Source: Arthrobacter_J sp038199985
GTDB taxonomy: Bacteria > Actinomycetota > Actinomycetes > Actinomycetales > Micrococcaceae
Length of the DNA stretch: 64,000 bases
NCBI GenBank assembly: GCA_038199985.1
Contig: JBBPYK010000062.1
Location: 55,156-119,155, forward strand
Reading direction: 5' to 3'
The position numbers were made by a program, and so were the translations under genes. The notes under the pieces are model-generated. The model saw nothing but the letters and a program-made list of their open reading frames with translations. It did not search any database and was not told the DNA's origin. Within the stretch, counting starts at the first letter, position 1; the number at the start of each line of letters is the position of its first letter. Positions 1-7,925 of the stretch are shown here, in pieces.

Positions 1-235
1 TCTCCGCTTCGGCTCGACCGGCGTCGGTGATTCGGTAATAGCGTCGCGGGCGTTCACCCGTGCCGACTTCCCAGTGACTCGTTACGAGCCCGCCTACATG
101 AAGTCGGTTGAGGAGTGGGTAGATGGTGCCCTGACTTGTGAGCAGACCACCGACCGCATACCTTGCGTCACAAGGTTGCGCCAATCGTGCCCAGTCTCGC
201 AAAGCCGTCCCCTTTAGACATCGGCGGATTGGCAA
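1..235 (-). pseudogene. PadR-family transcriptional regulator, partial at window edge, probably decayed
   Basis: The reverse strand reads a clear PadR winged-helix segment: TSQGTIYPLLNRL (recognition helix) followed by GLVTSHWEV and ERPRRYYRITDAGR (wing and third strand). The gene runs off the left edge. Upstream of this motif the in-frame sequence (LKGTALRDWARLAQ, then a short stretch leading into GGLLTSQ) resembles a PadR first helix but lacks the usual G-x-x-Y-G-Y/HGY segment, and there is no good ATG in frame; a TTG at 235 is the only plausible start. I read this as a gene with small internal deletions. It could instead be an intact divergent PadR gene. PadR proteins usually repress an adjacent exporter, which would lie outside the window. 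Confidence 0.5.
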
Positions 236-428
236 CGCCAACGCACGACGGCGGCCGTCCCGGTACGCCGTATGCCTCTGTAATTTCCCGGGGCGTGCTC
301 CTTGGCGCCTTTCTGGGCGGCTAGTCAAAGTGTCAAGCCTTGGTGCAGACACCCCTAGAATCAGAACAAGCCAAACTTCCAGACAGCACAAGAAGTACAG
401 GCGCCCACAACGAGGAGCGTAACCAAGG

Positions 429-1703
429 ATGTCCATCAGTGACCGCACCGCGGACGCCCCCAATTTCCCGCGGTATACCCAGGCGCTCGCCGAGGCGGGC
501 CAGTGCACGCGCCCTACGGCCCTTCTCGATCTCGACCATTTTTGGGCCAATGCGTCGACTATGAGGTCCCGTGCGGCAGGAACGCCCATCAGGGTCGCCT
601 CCAAATCGCTGCGAGTGCGGAGCGCCCTTGAAATGGCGCTGACCGCACCCGGCTATTCGGGTGTCCTGGCCTTCACGCTCCCGGAAGCACTCTGGCTCGC
701 CGAGAACGGCATCCGCGACATCGTGGTTGCCTACCCGACAACCGACCGCGACGCCCTGACCCAGCTCCTCCGATCGGCTGCCCGCGAGCATGTCACCGTC
801 ATGGTCGATTCGCCTGCACACCTCGAGCTCCTCAGCGACGTCGCTCGCTCCGCCCAAGCTCGCTCCGCTGACGCCCGCTCTCCCACTGCCCCCGATAGTG
901 CCCGCTTCCGCGTCTGCCTCGACATCGATGCGTCTTACGCCCCTGCCCGCCACCGCAGTGGCAAAGTAGCCAGCAAGCTCAAGGTCGGCCCGCTGCGCTC
1001 CCCCATCACCACGATCGCGCACGCCGTTGCCATGGTTCACGCCTGCAATAACGCTGGCGTCAACCTGGTGGGTCTCATGATGTATGAGGGACAGATCGCT
1101 GGCGTCGCCAATGACGCACGCACGCCCCGCGGTGTCGCAGTTCGCGCATTGCAATCCCTCTCAACGCGAGACATCGCCAGGTGGCGGGCGGACGTCGTCG
1201 CCGCCGTTCGCGATCTCGTCGATCTGGAATTCGTCAACGGTGGCGGCACCGGCTCCCTCGAATCCACCTCCGCCGAGGCAGCGGTCACCGAAGTTGCCGC
1301 CGGTAGCGGGTTCTACGGACCTGAACTCTTCCAGAACTACCGTGGCTTCCGCCCTTCCCCTGCGCTGCATCTGCTCTTCGACGTCGTCCGTCGCCCAGCA
1401 CCGGACACCGTCACCGTCCTTGGCGGCGGTTGGATCGCTTCCGGTCCTTCCGGTAAGGACCGTCTCCCAGTCCCTGTGTGGCCGGAGGGTCTGCGTTACG
1501 CTCCATCCGAAGGCCCAGGCGAGGTGCAGACACCACTCACCGGCCCTGCCGCAGCAGGCCTTCGAATCGGGGACCCGGTCTTCTTCCGCCATGCCAAGGC
1601 CGGCGAACCGTGCGAACGTCTGAACACCATGCTCGTCTACAGCAACGGCCAGATCATCGATGAATGGCCCACCTATCGCGGCGAAGGAAAGGCCTTCCTC
1701 TAA
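429..1703 (+). CDS. Amino acid deaminase/aldolase, D-threonine aldolase-like PLP enzyme
   Basis: A 424-residue protein with the alanine-racemase N-terminal TIM-barrel fold. TALLDLDHFWAN opens the barrel and PIRVASKSLRV carries the lysine expected to hold pyridoxal phosphate; the C-terminal half has the D-serine dehydratase/D-threonine aldolase-like domain (FVNGGGTGSLEST, then a metal-site-like SNGQIIDEWPTYRGEGK end). Members of this family cleave or deaminate D-beta-hydroxy amino acids in the cytoplasm; the exact substrate here cannot be read from sequence. The ATG is preceded by GGAGCG/AAGG-like purines. The stop directly abuts the ATG of the lactone oxidase gene at 1704, so the two are probably translated from one mRNA. 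Confidence 0.85.
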   Translation: MSISDRTADAPNFPRYTQALAEAGQCTRPTALLDLDHFWANASTMRSRAAGTPIRVASKSLRVRSALEMALTAPGYSGVLAFTLPEALWLAENGIRDIVVAYPTTDRDALTQLLRSAAREHVTVMVDSPAHLELLSDVARSAQARSADARSPTAPDSARFRVCLDIDASYAPARHRSGKVASKLKVGPLRSPITTIAHAVAMVHACNNAGVNLVGLMMYEGQIAGVANDARTPRGVAVRALQSLSTRDIARWRADVVAAVRDLVDLEFVNGGGTGSLESTSAEAAVTEVAAGSGFYGPELFQNYRGFRPSPALHLLFDVVRRPAPDTVTVLGGGWIASGPSGKDRLPVPVWPEGLRYAPSEGPGEVQTPLTGPAAAGLRIGDPVFFRHAKAGEPCERLNTMLVYSNGQIIDEWPTYRGEGKAFL

Positions 1704-3080
1704 ATGACGTCACGAACCACACGGCACGACGGCGGCGCTCCAGCCGGAGTAACCCTCACCCGTGGTGCCTGGACCTGGCGGAACTGGGCAGCGAGCGCGA
1801 CCAGCCAGCCCTCCGCCGTCGTGCTCCCCCGTAGTGAAGCCGAGGTAGCTTCCCTGCTGGCCCGGGCGACTACCGATGGCCGACGCGTGAAAGTTGTCGG
1901 AGGGGCTCATTCATTCACCGATATAGCGGCCACCGACGGAGTGTTAATTAGCCTGGACCGGTTGCAAGGGCTCGAGGGCGTGGACCCTGCCACGGGCGAG
2001 GCGACCCTGCTCGGCGGGACCCGGCTCTTCAACGTCGCCGTACTGCTCGCCCCACATGGGTTAGCCCTACCCAACATGGGCGACATCGACCATCAATCGG
2101 TAGCGGGCTCATTGGCCACCGCAACGCATGGAACCGGGTTGGCTTTCACCGGCCTTTCGGGCTTGGTGACCCGGATGCGTCTCGCACTGCCCAACGGCAC
2201 CATCGTCGAGTGTTCGGCATCCGAACGTCCTGAGCTGTTCCAAGCAGCAAGGGTTGGCCTCGGCGCCATCGGCGTCGTGCTCTCGGCCACACTGTGTTGC
2301 ATCCCCTCGTTTCGGTTGCGGGCAGTCGAGAAGCCCGAGCCGCTGGTCTCCATGGTCGAGTCATTCGTGGAACGCTCCGCTCTAGAGAACCACCTCGAGT
2401 TCTACTGGTTCCCGCATACCCAAACCGCGCTGGCCAAAACCAACTCCCGGCTACCAGCCGATGCTCCAAGGCATCCGGTGAGCCCCATCTCGCGCCTGTT
2501 CGACGACGAGCTCCTGGGTAACGGCGTCTTCGGTCTGATGTGTGCAGCAGGGGCACATATTCCGGCGCTGGTGCCGCCGTTGAATCGGTTCGCTGCGCGG
2601 ACTCTGGCCGCCCGTGACTACACGGACGAGCCGCACAAAGTGTTCGTCACGCCACGGCGGGTGCGATTCCGCGAGATGGAGTACTCGCTGCCGTTGGAAG
2701 CTTTCAGTGAGGTCTTTGCCGAACTAAAATCAGCGGTCGAGGGGTATCGGGAACCAATCAGTTTCCCCGTTGAGGTCCGCACGACGGCGGCTGACGACAC
2801 CTGGTTGGGCACATCGAGTGGACGTCAGTCGGTGTACTTCGCGGTCCACCGCTATGCCAGGCAACCGCACCAGCAATTCCTCCAGTATGTTGAGCGGGTA
2901 TTCATCGCCCATGGTGGCAGGCCGCACTGGGGTAAATTGCACTCTCGCGATGCCGAGTACCTCACAGGCGTTTACCCGGAGTTCAAACGGTTCACGGCAG
3001 TTCACCACGACGTCGACCCCACCGGTACGTTGCTGAACCCGTACTTACGGCGTGTGCTCGGAATCCCAGCATCACCATGA
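1704..3080 (+). CDS. FAD-linked D-arabinono-1,4-lactone oxidase family protein
   Basis: 458 residues. The N-terminal half is a PCMH-type FAD-binding domain: VKVVGGAHSFTDIA and GSLATATHGTG are the nucleotide-binding turns. The C-terminal half is an ALO domain ending in HWGKLHSRDAEYL, the HWxK motif typical of sugar-lactone oxidases, which contacts flavin and substrate. Relatives oxidise aldonolactones or alditols with oxygen as acceptor. No signal peptide or membrane segment is visible. It starts immediately after the aldolase-like gene and overlaps the next gene by 4 bases (ATGA), so the three genes look like one operon. The natural substrate is not known from the sequence. Confidence 0.87.
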   Translation: MTSRTTRHDGGAPAGVTLTRGAWTWRNWAASATSQPSAVVLPRSEAEVASLLARATTDGRRVKVVGGAHSFTDIAATDGVLISLDRLQGLEGVDPATGEATLLGGTRLFNVAVLLAPHGLALPNMGDIDHQSVAGSLATATHGTGLAFTGLSGLVTRMRLALPNGTIVECSASERPELFQAARVGLGAIGVVLSATLCCIPSFRLRAVEKPEPLVSMVESFVERSALENHLEFYWFPHTQTALAKTNSRLPADAPRHPVSPISRLFDDELLGNGVFGLMCAAGAHIPALVPPLNRFAARTLAARDYTDEPHKVFVTPRRVRFREMEYSLPLEAFSEVFAELKSAVEGYREPISFPVEVRTTAADDTWLGTSSGRQSVYFAVHRYARQPHQQFLQYVERVFIAHGGRPHWGKLHSRDAEYLTGVYPEFKRFTAVHHDVDPTGTLLNPYLRRVLGIPASP

Positions 3081-3826
3081 AGACTCTGGGCATTGACCTC
3101 GCCGCTGATCCCAAGAAGACAGCAGCTGCCGTCATCGACTGGGCATCCGGCGCTGCCCGACTCATTCACCTGGAACTTGGAGTGTCTGACGAGGCAATCC
3201 TTGCTCTGTTCAATGACACAGATTTCACGGGTATCGATTGCCCCCTAGGCTGGCCTCAAGCACTGGTGCCATTCCTCACGGGCCATGTGGACGGGAACGT
3301 GGACGCCGTTCTTCGCCACGATGGCATAGCTGGCCGGCGGCTCCTTGCCTACCGCGATACGGACCGGTTCGTAACACAGAAAACAGGTCTCATTCCGTTG
3401 AGTGTGTCCGCCGATCGGCTGGCGCATCCTGCTATGCGCTGCGCTGTCATCCAGGCCAAAATCGCCCAGGATTCCTCGTCGCAGCCGCTTGATGGATCGG
3501 GTCGCCTAGCCGAGGTCTACCCGGCCGCTACGTTGAAGCTCTGGGGGATTTCAGCTAAAAAATACAAGGGGACGGGCCCAGATGAGACAGCTGCTAGACG
3601 CCGCCTCCTCTCCCAGTTGGAGGCTGCTGCCCCGTGGCTCGACCTTGGCGGCTACACGGACAGCCTCATTGCATCCGATGACCGCCTCGACGCCGTAGTG
3701 GCCTCGCTCGCTGCGCGTGCAACGGCAACACACTGCACGTTTCCCCCGAATCCTGAGGAAAGAGCCGTGGCCCGGCTGGAAGGCTGGATTCATCTCCCGA
3801 GCGGAGAGTTGAACGAGCTTCCTTGA
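3077..3826 (+). CDS. DUF429 domain-containing protein
   Basis: 249 residues; the start overlaps the lactone oxidase stop by 4 bases. The N-terminus LGIDLAADPKKTA followed by a second acidic strand DFTGIDCPLGWP is the RNase-H-like DUF429 pattern, with conserved Asp residues at each strand and a third one late in the protein (IASDDRLDAVVAS). DUF429 proteins are predicted nucleases of unknown substrate, sometimes found near nucleotide-related genes. Nothing in this operon identifies a role. No signal peptide or membrane segments are seen. Confidence 0.82.
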   Translation: MKTLGIDLAADPKKTAAAVIDWASGAARLIHLELGVSDEAILALFNDTDFTGIDCPLGWPQALVPFLTGHVDGNVDAVLRHDGIAGRRLLAYRDTDRFVTQKTGLIPLSVSADRLAHPAMRCAVIQAKIAQDSSSQPLDGSGRLAEVYPAATLKLWGISAKKYKGTGPDETAARRRLLSQLEAAAPWLDLGGYTDSLIASDDRLDAVVASLAARATATHCTFPPNPEERAVARLEGWIHLPSGELNELP

Positions 3827-3900
3827 CCGCCCGTCTCGAGCAGGCTTCAGAGCACCCGCCTACACTGGCCTCAGCGGTACCGGCAGCAGGCACCGCAGTT

Positions 3901-3965
3901 ATGCAGGACACGATCGAAGAGGCGAGGGTGCCATGAGAACGCAACAGCTGGGGCAACGCAGGTGA
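3901..3965 (+). other. Two overlapping mini-ORFs in the crp leader
   Basis: ATG at 3901 opens an 11-residue frame ending with TGA at 3934-3936. Its stop overlaps an ATG at 3933, which opens a 10-residue frame ending at 3963-3965, and that stop overlaps the GTG start of the Crp/Fnr gene at 3962. The second mini-ORF has a good ribosome binding site (AGGG, 5 bases from ATG), better than that of the regulator itself. The arrangement would allow translational coupling or leader-peptide control. It may also be coincidence in a GC-rich leader. Confidence 0.35.
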
Positions 3966-4645
3966 CGACGCTCCCGTCAGCACCTGACCATCGGGACCAG
4001 TGCGTGGCGCTGGTCCCGATCTTTGCGCACCTCGATCCCACAGAGCGACACGAGGTTGCTTCACGCGTGCGGCAGAGGACGTACCGACGCAACGAGCTAC
4101 TTTACGCCCCGGGGGAAGCCAAACGTTTCCTGATGATCGTGCACCACGGAAGGGTAAAGACCTACCGCGGCACCGAGTCTGGCCACGAGCAGTTGCTTCG
4201 AATTCTGGAACCGGGCAGCTTCATCGGTGAGACGGCCTTCCTGCACACCGGAACAGCGGACCATTATGCGCTGGCGTTGGAGGATGCCGAAATCTGCAGT
4301 TTGCATCACGAAGATATTCGCGAATTCCTGACCCGGTACCCTGCCGTCGCGCTGAAGATGCTGGAAACTGTCACCGATCGGCTCGAGCAAACCGAACGTC
4401 AGCTCAGCTCCTACACGGGCGAGGACGTGGGGGCACGGATTGCGGGCTACCTCTTGGAGAATGCGGCGCCGGCTACTGGTGAGCTGATCTTGACCATGTA
4501 TAAAAGGGACCTCGCCTCGCTACTGGGGACTACACCCGAAACGCTTAGTCGGCGGCTTGCGTCCTTCACCGACGCCGGCTGGATAACTCAATCCTCCGGC
4601 GGGCGAATCCGTGTTCTCGACCGGACGGCGCTGGCCAGGGCCTGA
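3962..4645 (+). CDS. Crp/Fnr-family transcriptional regulator
   Basis: 227 residues. An N-terminal cyclic-nucleotide-binding-type beta-roll (about residues 10-130; LLYAPGEAKRFLMIVHHGRV, then FIGETAFLHT), a dimerisation helix, and a C-terminal winged helix with recognition helix LLGTTPETLSRRLASF. The Fnr N-terminal cysteine cluster for an iron-sulphur centre is absent, so this is a Crp/Fnr member that senses something other than oxygen via 4Fe-4S. The start is a GTG whose last two bases are shared with the stop of a 10-codon mini-ORF (see 3901-3965), and its own ribosome binding site (GGGG, about 9 bases away) is weak. Convergent with paaZ; regulated genes are unknown. Confidence 0.85.
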   Translation: MTTLPSAPDHRDQCVALVPIFAHLDPTERHEVASRVRQRTYRRNELLYAPGEAKRFLMIVHHGRVKTYRGTESGHEQLLRILEPGSFIGETAFLHTGTADHYALALEDAEICSLHHEDIREFLTRYPAVALKMLETVTDRLEQTERQLSSYTGEDVGARIAGYLLENAAPATGELILTMYKRDLASLLGTTPETLSRRLASFTDAGWITQSSGGRIRVLDRTALARA

Positions 4646-4696
4646 TACCCCTGAACCCAGCCGCGCCACCGGACGAAAAACCTCACATCAGAACAG

Positions 4697-6778
4697 TTAT
4701 TTCTCGACGAGCGTCAGAACGTCATACGTGGCAACAATCTCGTCGTGCTGGTTGGTCAGGAGCGCGTCCCAGCGGACCTCACCGTACTCATCGTCTTCAC
4801 GCGGGCTGATCTGCTTGGCGGTTAGCGTTACGCGGAACGAATCCCCGGCTGCCAACGGTGTGATGAACCGTAGGGACTCGAGACCGTAATTAGCCAAGAC
4901 GGGTCCGGGAGCAGGCTCAACAAACAGACCCGCGGCCCAGGACAGCAGAAGGTAGCCGTGCGCCACGATGCCCGGAAAGAACGGATTCGCTGCGGCAGCT
5001 TCCTCGTCCGTGTGCGCATAGAAGGTATCGCCTGTGGTGTTGGCGAACGCCGTGACGTCCTCAAGGCTGACCTCACGCAGATCGGAACGGATCGCATCTC
5101 CCACACGAAGTTCGGCGAGGTTCTTGCGGAACGGGTGGCCGCCGTCGTAATTGCGGTCTGCCCCTGAATGCCAGACGCCGGTGACCGCAGTCAGCATGTT
5201 GGGCGAACCCTGGAGTGCCGTGCGCTGCATGTGGTGCATGACGGAGCGGATCCCGCCAAGCTCCTCACCGCCGCCAGCGCGGCCGGGACCGCCGTGGACC
5301 AGATGAGGAACCGGCGAACCATGCCCGGTAGAGGTCTTGGCATCTTCACGGTTCAGCATGTGAACACGGCCATGATGGGCCGCGATGCCCAGAACCAGTT
5401 GACGTGCAACGTCCGCATCATTGGTACATACAGTGGCCACCAAAGAGCCTGACCCCATGGCTGCCAAATGGATTGCGTCTTCCAGGCTGTCATAGCCGAC
5501 GACGGATGCTACCGGCCCGAATGCCTCGAGCGAGTGCAGTGCCTCCGCCTCGTTATCCGCCCACGTCAGGACAATCGGTGACATGAACGCGCCGTCGTCG
5601 GACGTGCGCACGGACCCATCCCGGTGTGTGACCGACGGGGCATCAAGACTGCCGTAGGCAAGTTCCCCACCGGCGGCCAACATGGTTTGGACGGCCGAAC
5701 GGACATCCTCCAGTTGCTCCAGAGAGGCGAGCGCGCCCATGGTTACGCCTTCGGCGAGTGGATCTCCGAGGACAACCCGCTGCTCGATACGCTTCTCGAT
5801 GGCCTGAACCACGTCATCGACCATGTTCTTGGGCACCAGGGTGCGCCGGATACTCGTGCACTTCTGGCCCGCCTTAACCGTCATCTCCGTGACGACCGCC
5901 TTGACGAAAGCCTCGAACTCCGGTGTGCCCACAACGGCGTCGGGACCCAGGATGGCCGCGTTGAGCGAATCCGTTTCCGAAGTGAACCGAACGCCGCCAT
6001 GAACCACGTTCTCGTGCGACTTGAGCTTGTTGGCGGTGTTTGCTGAACCGGTGAAGGACACCATGTCTCGGTAGTCCAGGTGATCCAGAAGGTCCCGCGC
6101 TGAGCCGGAAATGAGCTGTAGCGAGCCGGCCGGAAGAATTTCTGATTCGATCATGAGCTTGACGACGGCGGTGGTCAAGTAACCGGTTGGCGTTGCGGGC
6201 TTCACGATCGTTGGCACGCCTGCAATGAACGCCGGCGCAAACTTCTCCAGCAGACCCCACACGGCGAAGTTAAACGCGTTGATCTGAACCGCGACGCCAG
6301 GAATACGTGTGTAGATGTGTTCACCGACGAAAGAGCCGTCCTTGGACAAGACCTCCGCAGGACCATCAATGACAACCTGTGAATTGGGAAGCTCCCGCCT
6401 GCCCTTGGAGCCAAAGGTGAAGAGCACGCCGATGCCGCCGTCAATATCCACGAGTGAGTCGATCTTCGTGGCACCGGTACGGGCCGACAGCGCGTAAAGG
6501 TCATCCCGCTGGCTGTTCAGGAACTGTGCGAGCTGCTTCAGTTTCAGTGCACGCTGGTGGAACGTCAATTCGCCCAGTGACTGCTGCCCTACTGTGCGCC
6601 CATGTTCGACGACGGCGGCCAGGTCCAGGCCCTGCGAACTCACCTGTGCTAGCACCTCACCGGTACTGGCATCGCGCACATCTGCGCTGTGGCCGACGAT
6701 CTCCGTGGCGTCCGGAGTCCACCACGCATCCTGAACGAAACTGGGAACAATTTCCACACCGATGGCGGTCGAGGTCAT
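4697..6778 (-). CDS. paaZ: Phenylacetate degradation bifunctional protein PaaZ (oxepin-CoA hydrolase / semialdehyde dehydrogenase)
   Basis: 693 residues in two domains. The aldehyde dehydrogenase domain (about 1-520) shows TIVKPATPT (NADP contact), a GS-type nucleotide turn (SFTGSANTANKL) and the catalytic cysteine in GQKCTSIRR. The C-terminal MaoC-like hydratase domain (about 550-690) has the active-site pattern FANTTGDTFYAHTD and NPFFPGIVAHGYL. In the phenylacetyl-CoA pathway PaaZ opens the oxepin-CoA ring and oxidises the resulting semialdehyde to 3-oxo-5,6-dehydrosuberyl-CoA. I place the start at 6778 (MTSTAIGVE), with GAAAGG about 9 bases upstream; the frame stays open to 6913, but that extension has no family similarity. 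A PaaR-like palindrome lies 76 bases upstream. Confidence 0.93.
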   Translation of the reverse strand: MTSTAIGVEIVPSFVQDAWWTPDATEIVGHSADVRDASTGEVLAQVSSQGLDLAAVVEHGRTVGQQSLGELTFHQRALKLKQLAQFLNSQRDDLYALSARTGATKIDSLVDIDGGIGVLFTFGSKGRRELPNSQVVIDGPAEVLSKDGSFVGEHIYTRIPGVAVQINAFNFAVWGLLEKFAPAFIAGVPTIVKPATPTGYLTTAVVKLMIESEILPAGSLQLISGSARDLLDHLDYRDMVSFTGSANTANKLKSHENVVHGGVRFTSETDSLNAAILGPDAVVGTPEFEAFVKAVVTEMTVKAGQKCTSIRRTLVPKNMVDDVVQAIEKRIEQRVVLGDPLAEGVTMGALASLEQLEDVRSAVQTMLAAGGELAYGSLDAPSVTHRDGSVRTSDDGAFMSPIVLTWADNEAEALHSLEAFGPVASVVGYDSLEDAIHLAAMGSGSLVATVCTNDADVARQLVLGIAAHHGRVHMLNREDAKTSTGHGSPVPHLVHGGPGRAGGGEELGGIRSVMHHMQRTALQGSPNMLTAVTGVWHSGADRNYDGGHPFRKNLAELRVGDAIRSDLREVSLEDVTAFANTTGDTFYAHTDEEAAAANPFFPGIVAHGYLLLSWAAGLFVEPAPGPVLANYGLESLRFITPLAAGDSFRVTLTAKQISPREDDEYGEVRWDALLTNQHDEIVATYDVLTLVEK

Positions 6779-6853
6779 GGGGTACTGGCCTTTCAGCTGC
6801 AACAGGGATCGGACGTGGTCTTTGCTCTGGGCTGGGCCCAGAACCATAAACTG

Positions 6854-6867
6854 ACCGTCCGTTCGGT
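6854..6867. promoter_or_regulatory. PaaR-like (TetR-family) operator upstream of paaZ
   Basis: The sequence ACCGTCCGTTCGGT matches ACCG-NN-CG-NN-CGGT exactly, and the flank ACTG on its left extends the match. This is the palindrome reported for TetR-type PaaR regulators of phenylacetate genes in corynebacteria and relatives. A near-identical site lies in front of paaJ at 13454. No paaR gene is in the window, so the regulator would be encoded elsewhere. Confidence 0.6.
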
Positions 6868-6961
6868 AATACGTCCAGCCTACATGACTGTGCCTTGGCG
6901 CACAGCTATCCATGGCTGTCCGCCTCGTGTTTATATGGATCCATCCGAGGAAAGGAACACC

Positions 6962-7162
6962 ATGAGCGAGAACACCTCAGCCGAACCACAGAAGATTCCC
7001 AACGACGACAAAGAAACACCCGCCGTCGAGCCGGATGTTCAATCAGATCCAGCGCGCGATGTGAGCGAAGACAGCGACTGGAGCACCGAAGGTGGAGCAA
7101 CACCGTCGGGGCCGGCCACAGATACCGGCGCACGGGACCAGCAGGACAACACGAAAAACTAA
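6962..7162 (+). CDS. Small acidic, disordered hypothetical protein
   Basis: 66 residues, starting at an ATG with GAGGAAAGG about 7 bases upstream; the longer open frame to the left lies inside paaZ and is not used. The composition is dominated by Asp, Glu, Ser, Thr, Pro and Gln, with no hydrophobic segment, which predicts an intrinsically disordered cytoplasmic protein. It is divergent from paaZ and lies 183 bases from its start. I do not recognise a family. The strong ribosome binding site is the main support for it being real. Confidence 0.55.
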   Translation: MSENTSAEPQKIPNDDKETPAVEPDVQSDPARDVSEDSDWSTEGGATPSGPATDTGARDQQDNTKN

Positions 7163-7183
7163 TTTCGGTAGCCGAGTCTGCCA

Positions 7184-7244
7184 ATCTGTCGTGCAGCTAG
7201 CGGGCCTTCGAACGGGCAGACCAACCGCGATCTGCACGACAGAT
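7184..7244. repeat. 13-bp perfect inverted repeat, possible terminator or folded RNA
   Basis: ATCTGTCGTGCAG at 7184-7196 is perfectly complementary to CTGCACGACAGAT at 7232-7244, enclosing 35 bases. It lies just downstream of the small acidic gene and just past the 3' end of the lipoprotein gene on the other strand, a natural place for a bidirectional terminator, although there is no T-run. The rest of the 7163-7301 gap shows nothing recognisable. Confidence 0.45.
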
Positions 7245-7301
7245 GTGCGTGCGCCTGCGATCTTGGTCTGGGCCGGTCGGCGGACGTTCAGGCCCAGCGG
7301 A

Positions 7302-7892
7302 CTAAGGTTTCGAAGTCTGTGTAGAGTCCATCGGTGTGGCCAGTCCACCGGAGATGACAATCTCCACAGGGACATTGCCCGTGGGGTTGTCCCGTTGGAG
7401 TGCGGCCTCGACCGCAGGAATCTTGTCTTTAGCAACTGCGATAGTCACCGTGCCGGTGCGGCCGTCGAAGCTGATCCGGTGAATACTCGTTGCGAGTTCC
7501 GGCCGGAGCTTGCCTTGCCACGCCGTCAGCGATGAGACCGACTTCTCAAGTTGCTCACTGTTGAGCTCAACAATGCGCGGTTCCGCCCCAGCATCGGATA
7601 CCGCTTGCGCAGCCTCCTCGCTGGTGACCGCTACGTGCAGTTGTCCGGATTCAATCCAGCCCTGCGAGTAGGCTCCTCCAAGTTCCTCACGAAGCCGGTC
7701 ATTGAGCAGTAAGAGCTCGGTGGCGTCCCCGGAACTTTCAGGCTGCATGGTTGTGGGCTTTCCTGACATGGTGATCGTTGGATGGCTGTTTACAGAGCTT
7801 TCCGACGTCGGCCCGCAGGCTGTGATGGTCACGGTCCCGGCGGCAGTCAGTAGTGCTGTGACGACGACAGCCTTGATTCGACTCATCGGCAC
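7302..7892 (-). CDS. Lipoprotein resembling a serine-protease prodomain
   Basis: 196 residues; the likely start is M1 or M3 (MSRIKAVV). A lipoprotein signal peptide ends in TITAC, so the mature protein would be lipid-anchored at its cysteine on the outer face of the membrane. The mature part contains LREELGGAYSQGWIESGQL, then TSEEAAQAVSDAGAEPRIVE and a C-terminal SIHRISFDGRTGTVTIAV segment. This alternation of a small alpha/beta unit with 'DAGAEPR.VE' and 'V.TIAV' is like the propeptides of S1E proteases (streptogrisin/alpha-lytic type), which fold and inhibit the protease. It sits 33 bases downstream of an S1 protease gene in the same direction. The prodomain assignment is my reading of the pattern, not a family hit. 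Confidence 0.6.
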   Translation of the reverse strand: MPMSRIKAVVVTALLTAAGTVTITACGPTSESSVNSHPTITMSGKPTTMQPESSGDATELLLLNDRLREELGGAYSQGWIESGQLHVAVTSEEAAQAVSDAGAEPRIVELNSEQLEKSVSSLTAWQGKLRPELATSIHRISFDGRTGTVTIAVAKDKIPAVEAALQRDNPTGNVPVEIVISGGLATPMDSTQTSKP

Positions 7893-7925
7893 TCCTCCTG
7901 GGTGACTTGGTGCGTAGACGGGCAG

